Assembly: GCA_963773765.1 (NCBI GenBank)
Contig: CAVZCC010000001.1
Coordinates: 1,612,001 to 1,676,000, forward strand
Direction: 5' to 3'
From: CAVZCC01 sp963773765
Lineage (GTDB): Bacteria; Actinomycetota; Acidimicrobiia; Acidimicrobiales; Microtrichaceae
Length of the DNA stretch: 64,000 nucleotides
A program made the position numbers and the translations under genes. Of the stretch, positions 35,352 to 45,195 are shown one piece after another. A model generated the notes under the pieces. That model saw only the letters and a list, made by a program, of their open reading frames with translations, was not told the DNA's origin and did no database searches. The first letter of the stretch is position 1; every line of letters begins with the position of its first letter.

Positions 35352-36259
35352 GTGACCTCGCCGATCCACCCCGAGCTGCGGCGCGTGGCCCGCGTGCTGC
35401 CCCGCCGGGCCGTGAGCAGGCGGACCCTGCCCTTCGTCCGCTTCCCGATGGGGTTGATGGCCCGCCGCCAGCCGGACGGCGTGGAGATCCACACCGTGGG
35501 CGACGTGTCGGTCCGGCTGCACCGCCCACCCGGGACGCCGACCGGGCCGTCCCCCGCACTCCTCTGGATCCATGGCGGCGGCTTCGTCCTCGGCACCGCC
35601 GCCCAGGACGACCGCACCTGCCGGCGGATCGCCCGCCGGCACGGGGCGGTCGTCGCCGCCGTGGAGTACCGGCTCGCCCCCGAGCACCCGTTCCCCGTCC
35701 CGCTCGACGACTGCCACGACGCACTGGCATGGCTGGCGGCCCGGGACGAGGTCGACGCCGGACGGGTGGCGATCGGCGGCGCCGAGCGCGGGTGGCGGCC
35801 TGGCCGCGGGCCTGGCGCTCCTGGCCCGCGACCACGGTGAGGTGCACCCGGTCGCCCAGGTGCTGGCCTATCCGATGCTGGACGACCGCACGGTGCTGCG
35901 GAACGACATCGACCAGCGGTCCCTGCGCCTGTGGGACAACCGGTCGAACGCCTTCGGCTGGTCGTCGTACACGGGACTGCCCCCGGGGTCACCGGCGGTC
36001 CCGCGCTTCGCGGCCCCGGCCCGGTACGACGGACCTGACCGGCCTGCCACCGGCGTGGATCGGCGTGGGGACGCTCGATCTGTTCCACGACGAGGACGTG
36101 GCCTACGCCGGGCGACTGCGCGATGCCGGCGTGGACTGCGAGCTCCACGTCGTCGAGGGCGCCTTCCACGGGTTCGACGGCGTGGTCCCCCGCTCGCAGG
36201 TGTCCAAGGCGTTCCTGGCCGGCCAGGACGCCGTGCTCGCCGCTGCCTTCGCCCGCTGA
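35352..36259 (+). CDS. Alpha/beta hydrolase, HSL-type esterase (two frame breaks)
   Basis: A hormone-sensitive-lipase-family esterase of about 300 residues. LLWIHGGGFVLG is the oxyanion-hole HGGG motif; VVAAVEYRLAPEHPFP and DDCHDALAWL are typical. The nucleophile elbow G-A-S-A-G-G is recovered by a frame change near 35790; GVGTLDLFHDEDVAYA holds the catalytic Asp region and EGAFHGFD the His, after a second change near 36030. GTG at 35352 was chosen because the protein-like sequence starts there. Converges with an SDR gene across a clear terminator hairpin. Confidence 0.82.
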
Positions 36260-36266
36260 ACGACGA

Positions 36267-36291
36267 CCGGGCCGGACCGTCGCCGGCCCGG
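36267..36291. terminator. Bidirectional terminator hairpin between convergent genes
   Basis: CCGGGCCGG, 7-base loop, CCGGCCCGG: perfect 9-base arms in the 35-base gap between the esterase stop and the SDR stop, so it can serve both strands. Confidence 0.7.
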
Positions 36292-36294
36292 GGG

Positions 36295-37038
36295 CTATCC
36301 GGTGGTGAGCCCGTTGTCGATGCTCAGGATCGCCCCGTGGATGGACGGGCCTGGTCGGACGCCACGAAGGCGAACAGGTCCGCCACCTCCTGCACGTGCG
36401 CCATCCCCCGGAGCCCATGTAGGGCTGCATGAGCTCGACGTCGATGCCGTCGGGGAACTGGTAGTTGCGGGCCAGTGGCGTGTCCACGCCGCCGGGGGCG
36501 ATGGCGTTGACCCGCAGGTCGGTCTTGGCGAACTCCATGGCCAGTGCCCGGGTCAGCTGCACGACGGCACCCTTGGACATGCAGTACACGACGGTGTACG
36601 CCTGGCCCATCAGGCCGGCGTTCGACGCCAGGTTGACGATGTTGCCGGACGTGGCCAGCAGGTGGGGAACGGCGGCCTGGGCCAGGAAGAAGCCGGCGTC
36701 GGCGTTGACGGCCATCATCTTGCGGTACTGCTCCACCGTGACGTCGGTGACGTGGTTGGACGCTGCGATGCCGGCGATGCTGCCCAGGACGTCGAGCCGT
36801 CCCAGCTCGTCCACGCAGGCCTCGACCGCACCCCGGCAGGAGCGGGGTCGCCCAGGTCGGCGACGTGGGTCGTCATCGCCCCGGCGGCCTCGCCCGCTGC
36901 GTCCTCGAGGGCGGCGGCGTCGATGTCGACGCCGAACACCTGGGCACCCTCCGCCACCAGTTGCAGCGCCACGGCGCGCCCGATGCCTGAACCGGCGCCG
37001 GTGATGAGCGCCACCTTTCCCTCGAACCGCCTGTCCAT
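36295..37038 (-). CDS. Short-chain dehydrogenase/reductase (two frame breaks)
   Basis: A classical SDR of about 248 residues. FEGKVALITGAGSGIGRAVA is the cofactor motif; SIAGIAASNH replaces the usual NNAG segment, NLASNAG carries the Ser, and YCMSKGAVVQLTRAL has the Tyr-X3-Lys pair (VVYCMSK). VNAIAPGGVDTPLA is typical. A frame change near 36845 is needed to join the first 68 residues, and another near 36420 to reach the C-terminal end LSIDNGLTTG. It is divergent from the TetR gene, so the palindrome at 37115 may control both. Confidence 0.82.
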
Positions 37039-37114
37039 CCCGTGGCCCCCTGGTCATCGACCGTCGTCGTCGGGCCCGCACCGTACTCACGTTCCCGGCG
37101 CCCGCCGACCGCCT

Positions 37115-37139
37115 CATACGATACGGTGCGCATCGTATG
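37115..37139. promoter_or_regulatory. TetR operator overlapping the tetR start codon
   Basis: CATACGAT, 9 bases, ATCGTATG: perfect 8-base arms. The ATG of the tetR gene is inside the right arm. Binding would block translation-proximal transcription of the operon and may also affect the divergent SDR gene. Confidence 0.72.
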
Positions 37140-37757
37140 GACGCGCCGAACACCCAGGTCGCCCTCCGCGGCCGGCCCCGGGACCTGCGGCTGGATGACG
37201 CGATCGTGGCGGCCACGCTGGACCTGCTCGCCGAGCGCGGGTACAGCGGGCTCAGCCTGGCCGCCGTGGCCGAGCGGGCCGGGACGACCACGCCGGCCAT
37301 CTACCGGCGGTGGCCGTCCAAGGCGGACCTGGTGCTGCACGCGGTCTTCCGGACCGAGGGCGACGACGTCATCGCCGACACCGGTGACCTGGAGGCGGAC
37401 GTCCGCACGATGGTCCGCTGGAGCCTGGAGAAGCTGGGCAGTCCCCAGGGTCGGGCCGCGCTGGCCGGACTGCTGGGTGAGCCCCCCGGATCGGCGGGGG
37501 GCCGCCTCGACCAGTTGGCCGGGCTGTGGGGGCGTCACCGTGCGCACCTGTCGGACGCCACCTCCCGTGGACAGGTTCGTCCCGATGTCGACCCGAACCT
37601 GTTCGTCGCGCTGCTGGCGGGCCCGGCGATGCTGGCCGGCGCGGTCCTGGGCGCCACGGCCGACGACGAGGAGTGGGTGGAGCGACTCGCGTCGGGGATC
37701 CTCGACGGCATCCGTCCGCGGGGCGCCACCGATGCCGGTCCGGAGGGGGACCACTGA
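37137..37757 (+). CDS. TetR-family transcriptional regulator
   Basis: A 206-residue repressor. The HTH is at residues 20-65: DDAIVAATLDLLAERGYSGL, SLAAVAERAGTTTPAIYRRW, PSKADLV. The C-terminal domain is the helical ligand-binding type (PNLFVALLAGPAMLAGAVLG). It is the first gene of a six-gene run whose next start overlaps its stop (TGATG), so it probably controls the sulfotransferase-to-P450 genes, responding to a hydrophobic substrate or product. Confidence 0.9.
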   Translation: MDAPNTQVALRGRPRDLRLDDAIVAATLDLLAERGYSGLSLAAVAERAGTTTPAIYRRWPSKADLVLHAVFRTEGDDVIADTGDLEADVRTMVRWSLEKLGSPQGRAALAGLLGEPPGSAGGRLDQLAGLWGRHRAHLSDATSRGQVRPDVDPNLFVALLAGPAMLAGAVLGATADDEEWVERLASGILDGIRPRGATDAGPEGDH

Positions 37758-39010
37758 TGCCCGACGTCCGGATCGAGGACCTGCGGGAGCCCAGGCGGAA
37801 CGCGGAGGAGCAGCAGATCTTCGACGCTGCGCTCGACATGGTGGTCGACCTGGATCCCGACCTGCTGGTGGCGGCGGCCCACCGGCGCACCGGACTGGAC
37901 GACCTCGGCGACCCGACGCTGCTGGACCGGCTCGGCGCGCAGGTCGCGGCGGTGGACGCCGACACCGGGCTGTCGGGCCTGGGCCGGTTCCTGGTGCGGC
38001 AACGCCTGGTGGGCCTCCTGGCGGCCCGACTGCGGTTCGAGGACTTCGTGCGACGCCATCCCGAGGCGCTCGACGTGGAGCTGGAGCCGCCGGTGATCGT
38101 GGTGGGCCTGCCCCGGTCCGGGACCACGCACCTGGTGAACCTGCTCGCCACCGACGGGCGGTTCCGGTCCATGCCGTGGTGGGAGGTGCAGGAGCCGATC
38201 CCCGTGCTGGGGGACGGCCCCGGTCGGGACGGCGTGGACCCCCGCTACCTCCGGTGCCTCCGCCAGTACGAGGCGAGCCGGCAGGTGTCCCCGCTCACGT
38301 CGCTCATGCACGATCGCCCGCCGTCCTCCATCGAGGAGGAGTGCGAGCTGATGGACCTGGACCTGTGCACCTACGTGTTGGAGTGGTCCGCCCGGGTCCC
38401 GGCGTGGCGGGACCACTACTTCGGGCTGGACCAGGACGCGCACTACGGCTTCCTCCGCCGCGAGTTGCAGGTGCTCAGCCACCTCCGCGGCCCGAACCGC
38501 TGGGTCCTCAAGTGCCCGCAGCACCTGGAGCAGCTCGGCCCGCTCATGGCCACGTTCCCCGACGCCACGATCGCCTTCACCCTGCGGGACCCGGTGGCGG
38601 TGCTGCAGTCGGCGATCACGATGTTGGCCTACGGCGACCGGAACCGCCGGGTCGCCATCGACGCCGACCAGCTGGCCGCGTACTGGGTGGAGCGCATCGA
38701 GCACCTCCTGCGCGCCGCGGTGCGCGACGCCCACCTGATCCCCGCCGGGCAACGGGTGGACGTGGAGTTCAGGGAGTTCATGGCCGACGACGTCGCCATG
38801 GCCACCCGCATCATCGGGCTCGCCGGCCTGGAGGTCACCGACACGGTCAGGGACGGCCTCGCCGAGTACGTGGCCGGCAACCCACGGGGAAAGGACGGGC
38901 GGATCGTGTACGACCTGCGCGGCGACTTCGGGCTGGAGCCCGACGACCTGTACGAGCGGTACGCCTTCTACTTCGAGGCGTTCCCCCAGATCCACCGGGA
39001 GGTCAGCTGA
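37757..39010 (+). CDS. Sulfotransferase-family protein
   Basis: A 417-residue protein of the large actinobacterial sulfotransferase family. The PAPS 5'-phosphosulfate loop is VVGLPRSGTTHLVNLLA near residue 115; WVLKCPQHLEQL and LRDPVAVLQSAITM form the 3'-phosphate site. An N-terminal helical extension (residues 1-100) is usual for this branch. It could sulfate an alcohol-bearing hydrophobic compound. Both ends overlap neighbours by one base (TGATG), so it is coupled to the TetR gene and to the metallo-hydrolase gene. ATG 37757 is chosen for that reason. Confidence 0.87.
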   Translation: MPDVRIEDLREPRRNAEEQQIFDAALDMVVDLDPDLLVAAAHRRTGLDDLGDPTLLDRLGAQVAAVDADTGLSGLGRFLVRQRLVGLLAARLRFEDFVRRHPEALDVELEPPVIVVGLPRSGTTHLVNLLATDGRFRSMPWWEVQEPIPVLGDGPGRDGVDPRYLRCLRQYEASRQVSPLTSLMHDRPPSSIEEECELMDLDLCTYVLEWSARVPAWRDHYFGLDQDAHYGFLRRELQVLSHLRGPNRWVLKCPQHLEQLGPLMATFPDATIAFTLRDPVAVLQSAITMLAYGDRNRRVAIDADQLAAYWVERIEHLLRAAVRDAHLIPAGQRVDVEFREFMADDVAMATRIIGLAGLEVTDTVRDGLAEYVAGNPRGKDGRIVYDLRGDFGLEPDDLYERYAFYFEAFPQIHREVS

Positions 39011-40257
39011 TGCCGGGCATCCACCGCGAGCGCCCGGGCGCCGACGCCATGGCCGCGGCCACCGACGCCCCGGCGGTCGACCTGGGCGACGACATCTGGA
39101 TGTCGCCCGGCTGGAGCAACACCTACCTGCTGCCCACCGACGACGGACGGGTGGTGATCAACACCGGGATGGGGTTCGAGGGGCCGCTGCACCGACGCGC
39201 CTTCGACGCCGTCGACCCGTCGCCCACGCGGGCGGTCCTGCTCACCCAGGGCCACTACGACCACGTGGGCGGCATCGACGTGGTCAAGGACGCCGACAGC
39301 GACGTCGTCGCGCAGGCCAACTTCACCATGTGGCGTGACGACAACGAGCGCCTCGAGGCGTTCCGGTCCCGCAACTCCGCGTTCGCCTTCATCGACGCCA
39401 TCCTCGCCGCCATGGAGTACGCCCGCTCGGTCGGGGTGGGCGCCGTCCCCCAGGCCCGGCCGGAGCCGACCGTCGTCGTCGACGACCGGCTGGAGCTCAC
39501 CATCGGCGGCCGCGACCTGGTGCTCATCGCCACGCCGGGGGGCGAGACCTTCGACTCGATGGTGGTGTGGCTGCCCCAGAGCCGAACCCTGTTCTCCGGC
39601 AACATGTTCGGCCCGCTGTTCGGCCACGTCCCGAACCTGGTGACGATCCGTGGCGACCGCTACCGCGATGCCCTGACCTACATCGACTCGCTGGACGTGG
39701 TGGCCGAGCTCGCGCCCGACCGCCTGGTCACGGGCCACTTCGACCCGGTGGAGGGCGCCGACCGCATCGCCGAGGAGGTCGCGGCACTCCAGGAGGCGAT
39801 GCAGTGGGTGCACGACCGCACCGTCGACGGGATGAACGCCGGGAGCGACGTCCACACGCTCATGCGTGAGGTCCGGGTGCCGGAGCACCTGGACGTGGGC
39901 GAGGGCTACGGGCAGACCAAGTGGAACGTCCGGGCCATCTGGGAGAACTACGCAGGCTGGTTCCACCATCGATCCACCACCGAGCTCTACGGCGTGCCGC
40001 CCCTGGCCGTGGCCCCGGACCTGGTCAGCCGCCGCCGGCGCCGACGCGCTGGTCGCCGCGGCCCGGGCCCACGTCGACGGCGGCCGCCCGGTGGAGGCGC
40101 TGCAGCTCACCGACGTGGTGCTGGCCGTGGAACCCGACCATCCCGACGCCCGCGCCGTCGCCAGCCGGCGCCACGGGATCGCTGCTCGACGACGACCACG
40201 AACTTCTGGGAGCGGGCGTGGCTGCGACGCTCCCTGGACAAGCTGGGTGGAGCATGA
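39010..40257 (+). CDS. Metallo-beta-lactamase-fold hydrolase, alkyl-sulfatase-like (frame breaks near C-terminus)
   Basis: About 415 residues. The N-terminal MBL domain has VINTGMGFEGPLH, the metal loop LLTQGHYDHVGG, LIATPGGETFDSMVVWL and LVTGHFDPVEG. In the metal loop the first ligand of HxHxDH reads Gln (QGHYDH), an unusual change. The C-terminal part, LREVRVPEHLD-type followed by KWNVRAIWENYAGWFHHRST, matches the dimerisation domain of alkyl sulfatases, and a helical end NFWERAWLRRSLDKL follows after two frame changes (about 40025 and 40180). It pairs with the sulfotransferase, suggesting a sulfated or acylated intermediate. ATGA overlap with the next gene. Confidence 0.82.
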   Translation: MPGIHRERPGADAMAAATDAPAVDLGDDIWMSPGWSNTYLLPTDDGRVVINTGMGFEGPLHRRAFDAVDPSPTRAVLLTQGHYDHVGGIDVVKDADSDVVAQANFTMWRDDNERLEAFRSRNSAFAFIDAILAAMEYARSVGVGAVPQARPEPTVVVDDRLELTIGGRDLVLIATPGGETFDSMVVWLPQSRTLFSGNMFGPLFGHVPNLVTIRGDRYRDALTYIDSLDVVAELAPDRLVTGHFDPVEGADRIAEEVAALQEAMQWVHDRTVDGMNAGSDVHTLMREVRVPEHLDVGEGYGQTKWNVRAIWENYAGWFHHRSTTELYGVPPLAVAPDLVSRRRRRRAGRRGPGPRRRRPPGGGAAAHRRGAGRGTRPSRRPRRRQPAPRDRCSTTTTNFWERAWLRRSLDKLGGA

Positions 40258-41005
40258 CGAACCAGGTCACCTTCGACTTCTCGGGCTCCCGGGTGCTGGT
40301 CACCGGTGGGACCAGCGGCATCGGGCACGCCATCGCCGCCGGGTTCGCCGGAGCAGGTGCCGAGGTCGTCGTCACCGGGACCCGGCCCTCGCCCACGGAC
40401 TACGACACGGACCTCGCCGGGTTCACCTACCGGCAGCTGCAGGTCGCCGACCCCGACGTCGGTCGACTCGCTGGTCGCTTCCCTCGACGCGGCTCGACGT
40501 GCTGGTCAACAACGCGGGTGCCAACCTCCCCGGGGGGCTCAACGAGTGGGACCCCGAGGGGTTCGCGGCGTCGGTCGCGCTCAACCTGGTCGGGCCCATG
40601 CGCCTCACCGTCGGTTGCCGGAAGCTGCTCTTCGCCAGCGAGCTGCCCGGCGGTGCCAGCGTGGTGAACATGGCCTCCATGTCCGCGTTCCGGGCCGCCA
40701 CCATGGTGCCCGGCTACGCGTCGGCCAAGGCCGGCATCGTGACGCTGACCGCCAACCTCGCCCACAAGTGGGCGGCCCGGGGCGTGCACGTCAACGCGGT
40801 CGCCCCCGGTGTGATCGACACCCCGATGACGGCGCCGATGGCGGCCTTCCCGGAGCTCCTGGACGCGGAGCTGGCCCACATCCCGATGGGTCGGCTCGGC
40901 CGGCCGGACGAGGTCGTCGGCGCCACGATGTTCCTGTGCAGTTCCGCCGCCGGCTACCTGACCGGCCACACCATCGCCGTCGACGGCGGCTACCTGGCCG
41001 GGTGA
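40254..41005 (+). CDS. Short-chain dehydrogenase/reductase (one or two frame breaks)
   Basis: An SDR of about 250 residues: VLVTGGTSGIGHAIAAGFAG, VLVNNAGANLPGG, VVNMASMSAF with Ser, GYASAKAGIVTLTANLAHKW with the Tyr-X3-Lys pair, VNAVAPGVIDTPM and GHTIAVDGGYLAG at the end. Around 40455-40500 the frame shifts in a short stretch (the segment after VADP) and must be repaired to join the two halves. It probably oxidises or reduces an alcohol produced by the neighbouring enzymes. Confidence 0.86.
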
Positions 41006-41059
41006 GCGATGTCGTTCCTGTTCCAGCCCGATCCCGGGCCGAACTGAGAGGGAGTCCCC

Positions 41060-42076
41060 ATGCTGCAGGTACGGGTCCACGGCCCCGGTGACGTCCGGGT
41101 CGACGAGGTGCCCCAGCCCGATCCCGGGCCACGGGACGCCGTCGTGCGCATCGCCGCCTGCGGCATCTGCGGGAGCGACCTCACCTACATCCGCCTGGGC
41201 GGCATGGCCGGCCCGGGTCCCGAGCCGCTGTGCCTGGGCCATGAGATGGCCGGTGTCGTCGACTGGGTCGGCGACGAGGTCACCCGCGTCCGGGTCGGCG
41301 ACCGGGTGGTCGTCGAACCCGGCAACGAGCAGCTCGGCCGCATCGGCGGGGGTGGTCCCGAGGGCGGGTTGACCCCCCAGCTGCTGGTCCGCCAGGCCGA
41401 CGCCGGCCTGCTGCACCCGGTGCCCGACGACCTCGCCCTGGACGTGGCCGCGTTCGCCGAGCCCCTGGCCGTGGGCATGCACGCGGTCGAACAGGCCGAC
41501 GTCCGCGCCGGCGAGGGCGTGGCCGTGTTCGGCTGTGGCCCGATCGGGCTCGCGGCCGTGGCCACACTCGTCGACCGTGGACACGAGCGGGTCGTCGCGG
41601 TGGACCTGAGCGCGACCCGCCGGGACCTGGCCCTCGGCCTGGGCGCCCAGGCCGCGGTCGACCCCGCCGAGGACGACGTGTGGGAGGTGCTGGCCGACCT
41701 CCACGGCACGACGCCGTTCATGTTCGGCCCCACCCCCGCCACCGGCGCCTTCATCGAGGCGTCCGGGTCGGCACGGGTCCTGACCGACATCCTGCAACGG
41801 GGGCCGGTGGGCGGTCGCCTGTCGGTGGTGGCGCTCCACTACGACCCGATCCCGACCAGCTACCTGATGCTGCTGATGAAGCAGTTCACCATCCGCGGGT
41901 CGATGGAGTACCCGGAACGGTTCGCCGACGCCGTGGACCTGCTCGCCCGTCGGGACCTGTCCGCCCTCATCACGGACCGCGTCCCACTCGAGCGCTTCGA
42001 CGACGCGCTGACGACGCTGGAGGGCTCCAAGGAGTGCGGCAAGGTGATGGTCACCATGGACCAGGTGCCGACATGA
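41060..42076 (+). CDS. Zinc-dependent alcohol dehydrogenase (MDR family)
   Basis: A 338-residue MDR enzyme. Catalytic zinc ligands lie in ACGICGSDL (Cys near 36) and CLGHEMAG (His-Glu near 58); the cofactor site is AVFGCGPIGLAAVATLV. The four structural-zinc cysteines are absent, placing it in a non-structural-zinc subgroup. A ribosome site AGAGGGAG precedes ATG 41060. In the 54 bases before it a stretch CCAGCCCGATCCCGGGCC (41023) is repeated exactly inside the gene at 41113. It is part of the TetR-controlled run. Confidence 0.9.
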   Translation: MLQVRVHGPGDVRVDEVPQPDPGPRDAVVRIAACGICGSDLTYIRLGGMAGPGPEPLCLGHEMAGVVDWVGDEVTRVRVGDRVVVEPGNEQLGRIGGGGPEGGLTPQLLVRQADAGLLHPVPDDLALDVAAFAEPLAVGMHAVEQADVRAGEGVAVFGCGPIGLAAVATLVDRGHERVVAVDLSATRRDLALGLGAQAAVDPAEDDVWEVLADLHGTTPFMFGPTPATGAFIEASGSARVLTDILQRGPVGGRLSVVALHYDPIPTSYLMLLMKQFTIRGSMEYPERFADAVDLLARRDLSALITDRVPLERFDDALTTLEGSKECGKVMVTMDQVPT

Positions 42077-42113
42077 CCAGGACGCGCCACCCCGGACGCG
42101 GGACCGAGCCTCG

Positions 42114-43371
42114 TTGAGTGACCGGGCCCCCATGGACCTGGACCTGAGCGACCCGACGCTGCTCCTGCGCGACGACGTCCTGGCAGATCCGCGCCAGTTC
42201 TACGACACGCTGCGGACGGACGCCCCCGTCTGGCAGATCCCAGGCCAGGACTCCTACCTCGTCTCGGACCCGAGGCTCATCCGGGAGGCGGTCGGGCGTC
42301 CCGAGGACTTCTCGTCCAACCTCGTGAGCCTCCTGCACGACGACGGCCATGGCTGTCCGGTCGCGTTCCGCATGGCTCGCTTCGGCGATCCGATCCACGT
42401 CCTGTCCACGGCCGACCCGCCGCTGCACACGCGGCACCGCAAGCTGCTCCAGGCCCACCTCAGCCCCGCCGCCGTCGCCGCCCTGGAGCCGGTGATCACG
42501 GGCATCGTGGGCGAGCAGCTCGCCGCCCTCCTGGCCCGACCCCGCGCCGACGCCGTGGCCACCTTCTGCGACCCCGTCCCCGTCCGGACCATCTGCGAGC
42601 TGATCGGGCTGCCACCGGAGGACGGCCCGCGCATCGTCCGGGGCGTGTCGGACACCGGGGCCCTGCTCGACGGCGTGACCGACCTGGACGGGATGTCCCG
42701 GGCCGCCCACGCCGCGCTGGAGCTCACGGGCTACGTCCAACACCACCTGGAGGACGCACTCGCCCGCCCCGCACAGGACCGATCCGGCCTGCTCGGCGTG
42801 TTCGCCCAGAGCATCGAGGCCGGGGAGGTGACCGCGGACGAGGTCCGGGACATGCTCGTCGTGCTCGTGTCCGCGGGATCCGAGACCACCGCCAGCCTCC
42901 TGGCCACCGCGATCGAGACGCTCGCACGAGACCCGGAGCTCCAGCAGCGCCTCCGCCTGGATCCGGACGCCATTCCGGCCGCGATCGAGGACATCCTCCG
43001 TGCCGACGGGCCGTTCCAGTTCCACTACCGCTGGGCGCCTGACGGACACGAGCCTGGGCGGCACCCGCATCCCGGCCAGGAGCCGGGTGCTCCTGATGTG
43101 GGCCGCGGCCAACCGTCCGTCACCCACCGAGCCGGACCCGGCTCCCCCGGTCGGCGACGACCGGGGGCCCGCTCCCCACTTCGCGTTCGGCCGGGGCCTG
43201 CACTTCTGCATCGGCGCACCGGTCGCCCGCCTGGAGGCCCGGATCGCGCTGGAGCAGCTCCTGGGGCGGACCACGTCGATCGTCCTCGACCCGGAGCACC
43301 CGCCGACCCGACGGCCGAGCATCTTCATCCGCCGTCACGCCGGCCTGCCCGTGGTGACCCGGGCGAGCTGA
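42114..43371 (+). CDS. Cytochrome P450 (one frame break)
   Basis: A P450 of about 418 residues. MDLDLSDPTLLLRDDVLADP, HVLSTADPPLHTRHRKLLQA (helix C), VLVSAGSETTASLLATAIET (I helix with Glu-Thr) and HFAFGRGLHFCIGAPVARLE (heme Cys). A frame change near 43035, after PFQFHYRW, joins to DTSLGGTRIPARSRVLLMWA. The start is either the TTG at 42114 or the ATG at 42132; neither has a clear ribosome site. It is last in the TetR-controlled run and probably hydroxylates the pathway substrate. Confidence 0.85.
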
Positions 43372-43408
43372 GCGTCAACGGCCGCTCCGGTGTGGGGGCA
43401 GGCGGCCC

Positions 43409-45113
43409 CTACGGCAGGGAGGGGTCCGTCGGGCGGCCGCGTGGCTGCCGGTTCTCGGCCGCGAGGAGGTGGTGCAGGAGCTGGATGGCGATGGAGCCCT
43501 CACCGACGGCCGACGCCACGCGCTTGACTGCGCCGTGTCGGACGTCCCCTGCGGCGAACACACCGGGCATGCTCGTCTCCAGCAGGAAGGGGCTGCGGTC
43601 GAGCGGCCAGGCCCCCTCGGGGAGGTCCGAGCCGGTGAGGACGAACCCCTGGGCATCACGTTCCACCTCGCTCGGGAGCCACTCGGTGTTCGGCCGGGCA
43701 CCGATCAGGAGGAACAGCCCCTGGGCCTCGACGGTGGTCGTGCTCCCCGAGGCCGTCTCCCGGAGCTCGAGGTGTTCGAGCCGTCCCTCGCCGCCACCGC
43801 CGACGACCTCGGTACCCAGACGCACCTCGATGTTCTGCGTCGCCTCCACCTGACGGACCAGGTAGTCCGACATCCCGGCGCGCAGGGACCCTGCCCGCAC
43901 CACGAGCGTGACGCTCCGGGCGTAGCGAGCCAGGTGGAGGGCTGCCTGACCGGCAGAGTTCGCGCCTCCGACGATGAACACATCCCGTCCTGTCATCGCA
44001 GGAGCCTCGGACGTCGGTCCCCCGTAGAACACGCCGGCCCCGGCCAGCGCCTCCAGCGACGGCACCCCGATCCGCCGATAGCTGGCACCCATCGTCAGGA
44101 TCACGGCCGTGCTCCGGACAGGCCCGCTGTCGGAGAGCATGACGAGCAGGTGGTCGTCCTGGCGGATGATGTCGGTGACCGTCTGCATGAATGCGAAGTC
44201 GGCCCCGAACACCCAGGCCTGGGTGTACGCCCCCTGCCGCGAGCCGCCGGCCGCTGACGCCCCGTGGGAAGCCGAGGTAGTTCCGGATCAGCGAGCTCGA
44301 CGTGGCCTGGCCGCCGATCCCACCCTTGTCGATCACGAGCGTGCCGAACCCCTCCGATGCGCCGTACACCGCGGCCGACAGGCCGGCAGGCCCGGCGCCG
44401 ACGATGACGACGTCGAAGTCCAGGCGCTCCGGGTTCGCAGGGGAACCCGCCGCCACGGCGATCTCGGGGTTGGTCGGGTTCTCCAGGATCAGGCCGTTCG
44501 GGAACACGATGAGCGGAAGCTCCGCCCCGGCCGGTGCGGCGGCCACCAGCTCCCGGCCCTCGGTCGAGTCGGCCAGGCAGAAGTGGTGTGCGATCGCACA
44601 CTGCTGGAGGACCTCGCGCAGCTCGTAGGCCCGACCGGCCCAGGACTCACCCACGATGTGGACGGTGTACGGCGCAGCACGCTGCGACTCCGCCCAGTCG
44701 AGCAGCAGCCCGGAGACCGTCTGGTGGAAGAGCTCGTCGGGCGACTCGGTCGGCCGGAGCACGTAGTGGTCGAACCGTCCGTGGGCGATCCCATCGAAGA
44801 TTGCCTGGCCCGACGCCTTCTGTCCCCAGTCCCCCCATGCGATCAACAAGGCCCGCATCGCGTGCGGGTGCAACCGATGCACCTCCTCCAGGATCTGGCT
44901 GCCCGTCGTGCCGGAGAGCCACTGGGCTGCCAGGACGAGGCAGACCGCGGTGCCTGAGGTCGCGAGGTGTTCGAGATGGGAGCGGGCCTCGGCGGGCGAC
45001 CCGACGCACAGCACGGTGTACTGGCGCCCGTACCGGTCCCGTAGCTCGTGCTCGAGGTCCCGCAGGGTCCCCGGGTCGTCGTCGATGGCAAGCAGGACCG
45101 GCGCCGCGTCCAT
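43409..45113 (-). CDS. Fused response-regulator-like / thioredoxin reductase-like flavoprotein (one frame break)
   Basis: About 568 residues. Residues 1-130 are a receiver-like domain (PVLLAIDDDPGTLRDLEHEL with the Asp pair). Residues 150-230 form a thioredoxin-like insert. From about 245 a TrxR-type FAD/NAD domain follows: VVIVGAGPAGLSAAVYGASE, VFIVGGANSAGQAALHLARY and GVFAAGDVRHGAVKRVASAV. The CxxC of true thioredoxin reductases is absent (SEAPAMTG), as in other members of this fused class. A frame change near 44265 is needed after LIRNYLGFP. Converges with the P450 gene across 37 bases. Confidence 0.85.
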
Positions 45114-45195
45114 GGGCTCCGAGTCTAGGGACGCTCGCTGTGGTCGGGCCGGGGAGATCCGTTGCGGGTTCCGGGTCTGCGGAGGGACCTCCGGG

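Noticed and set aside
37042..39009. The first two thirds of a 1071-codon plus-strand frame
   Set aside because: This part overlaps the TetR and sulfotransferase genes in another frame and is Pro/Gly/Arg-rich; only its portion from 39010 encodes the MBL-fold enzyme.
41023..41130. Exact 18-base repeat CCAGCCCGATCCCGGGCC at 41023 and 41113
   Set aside because: One copy is in the gap before the alcohol dehydrogenase gene and one encodes QPDPGP within it. The sequence is simple and GC-rich, so chance or a tiny duplication is enough; no function is suggested.
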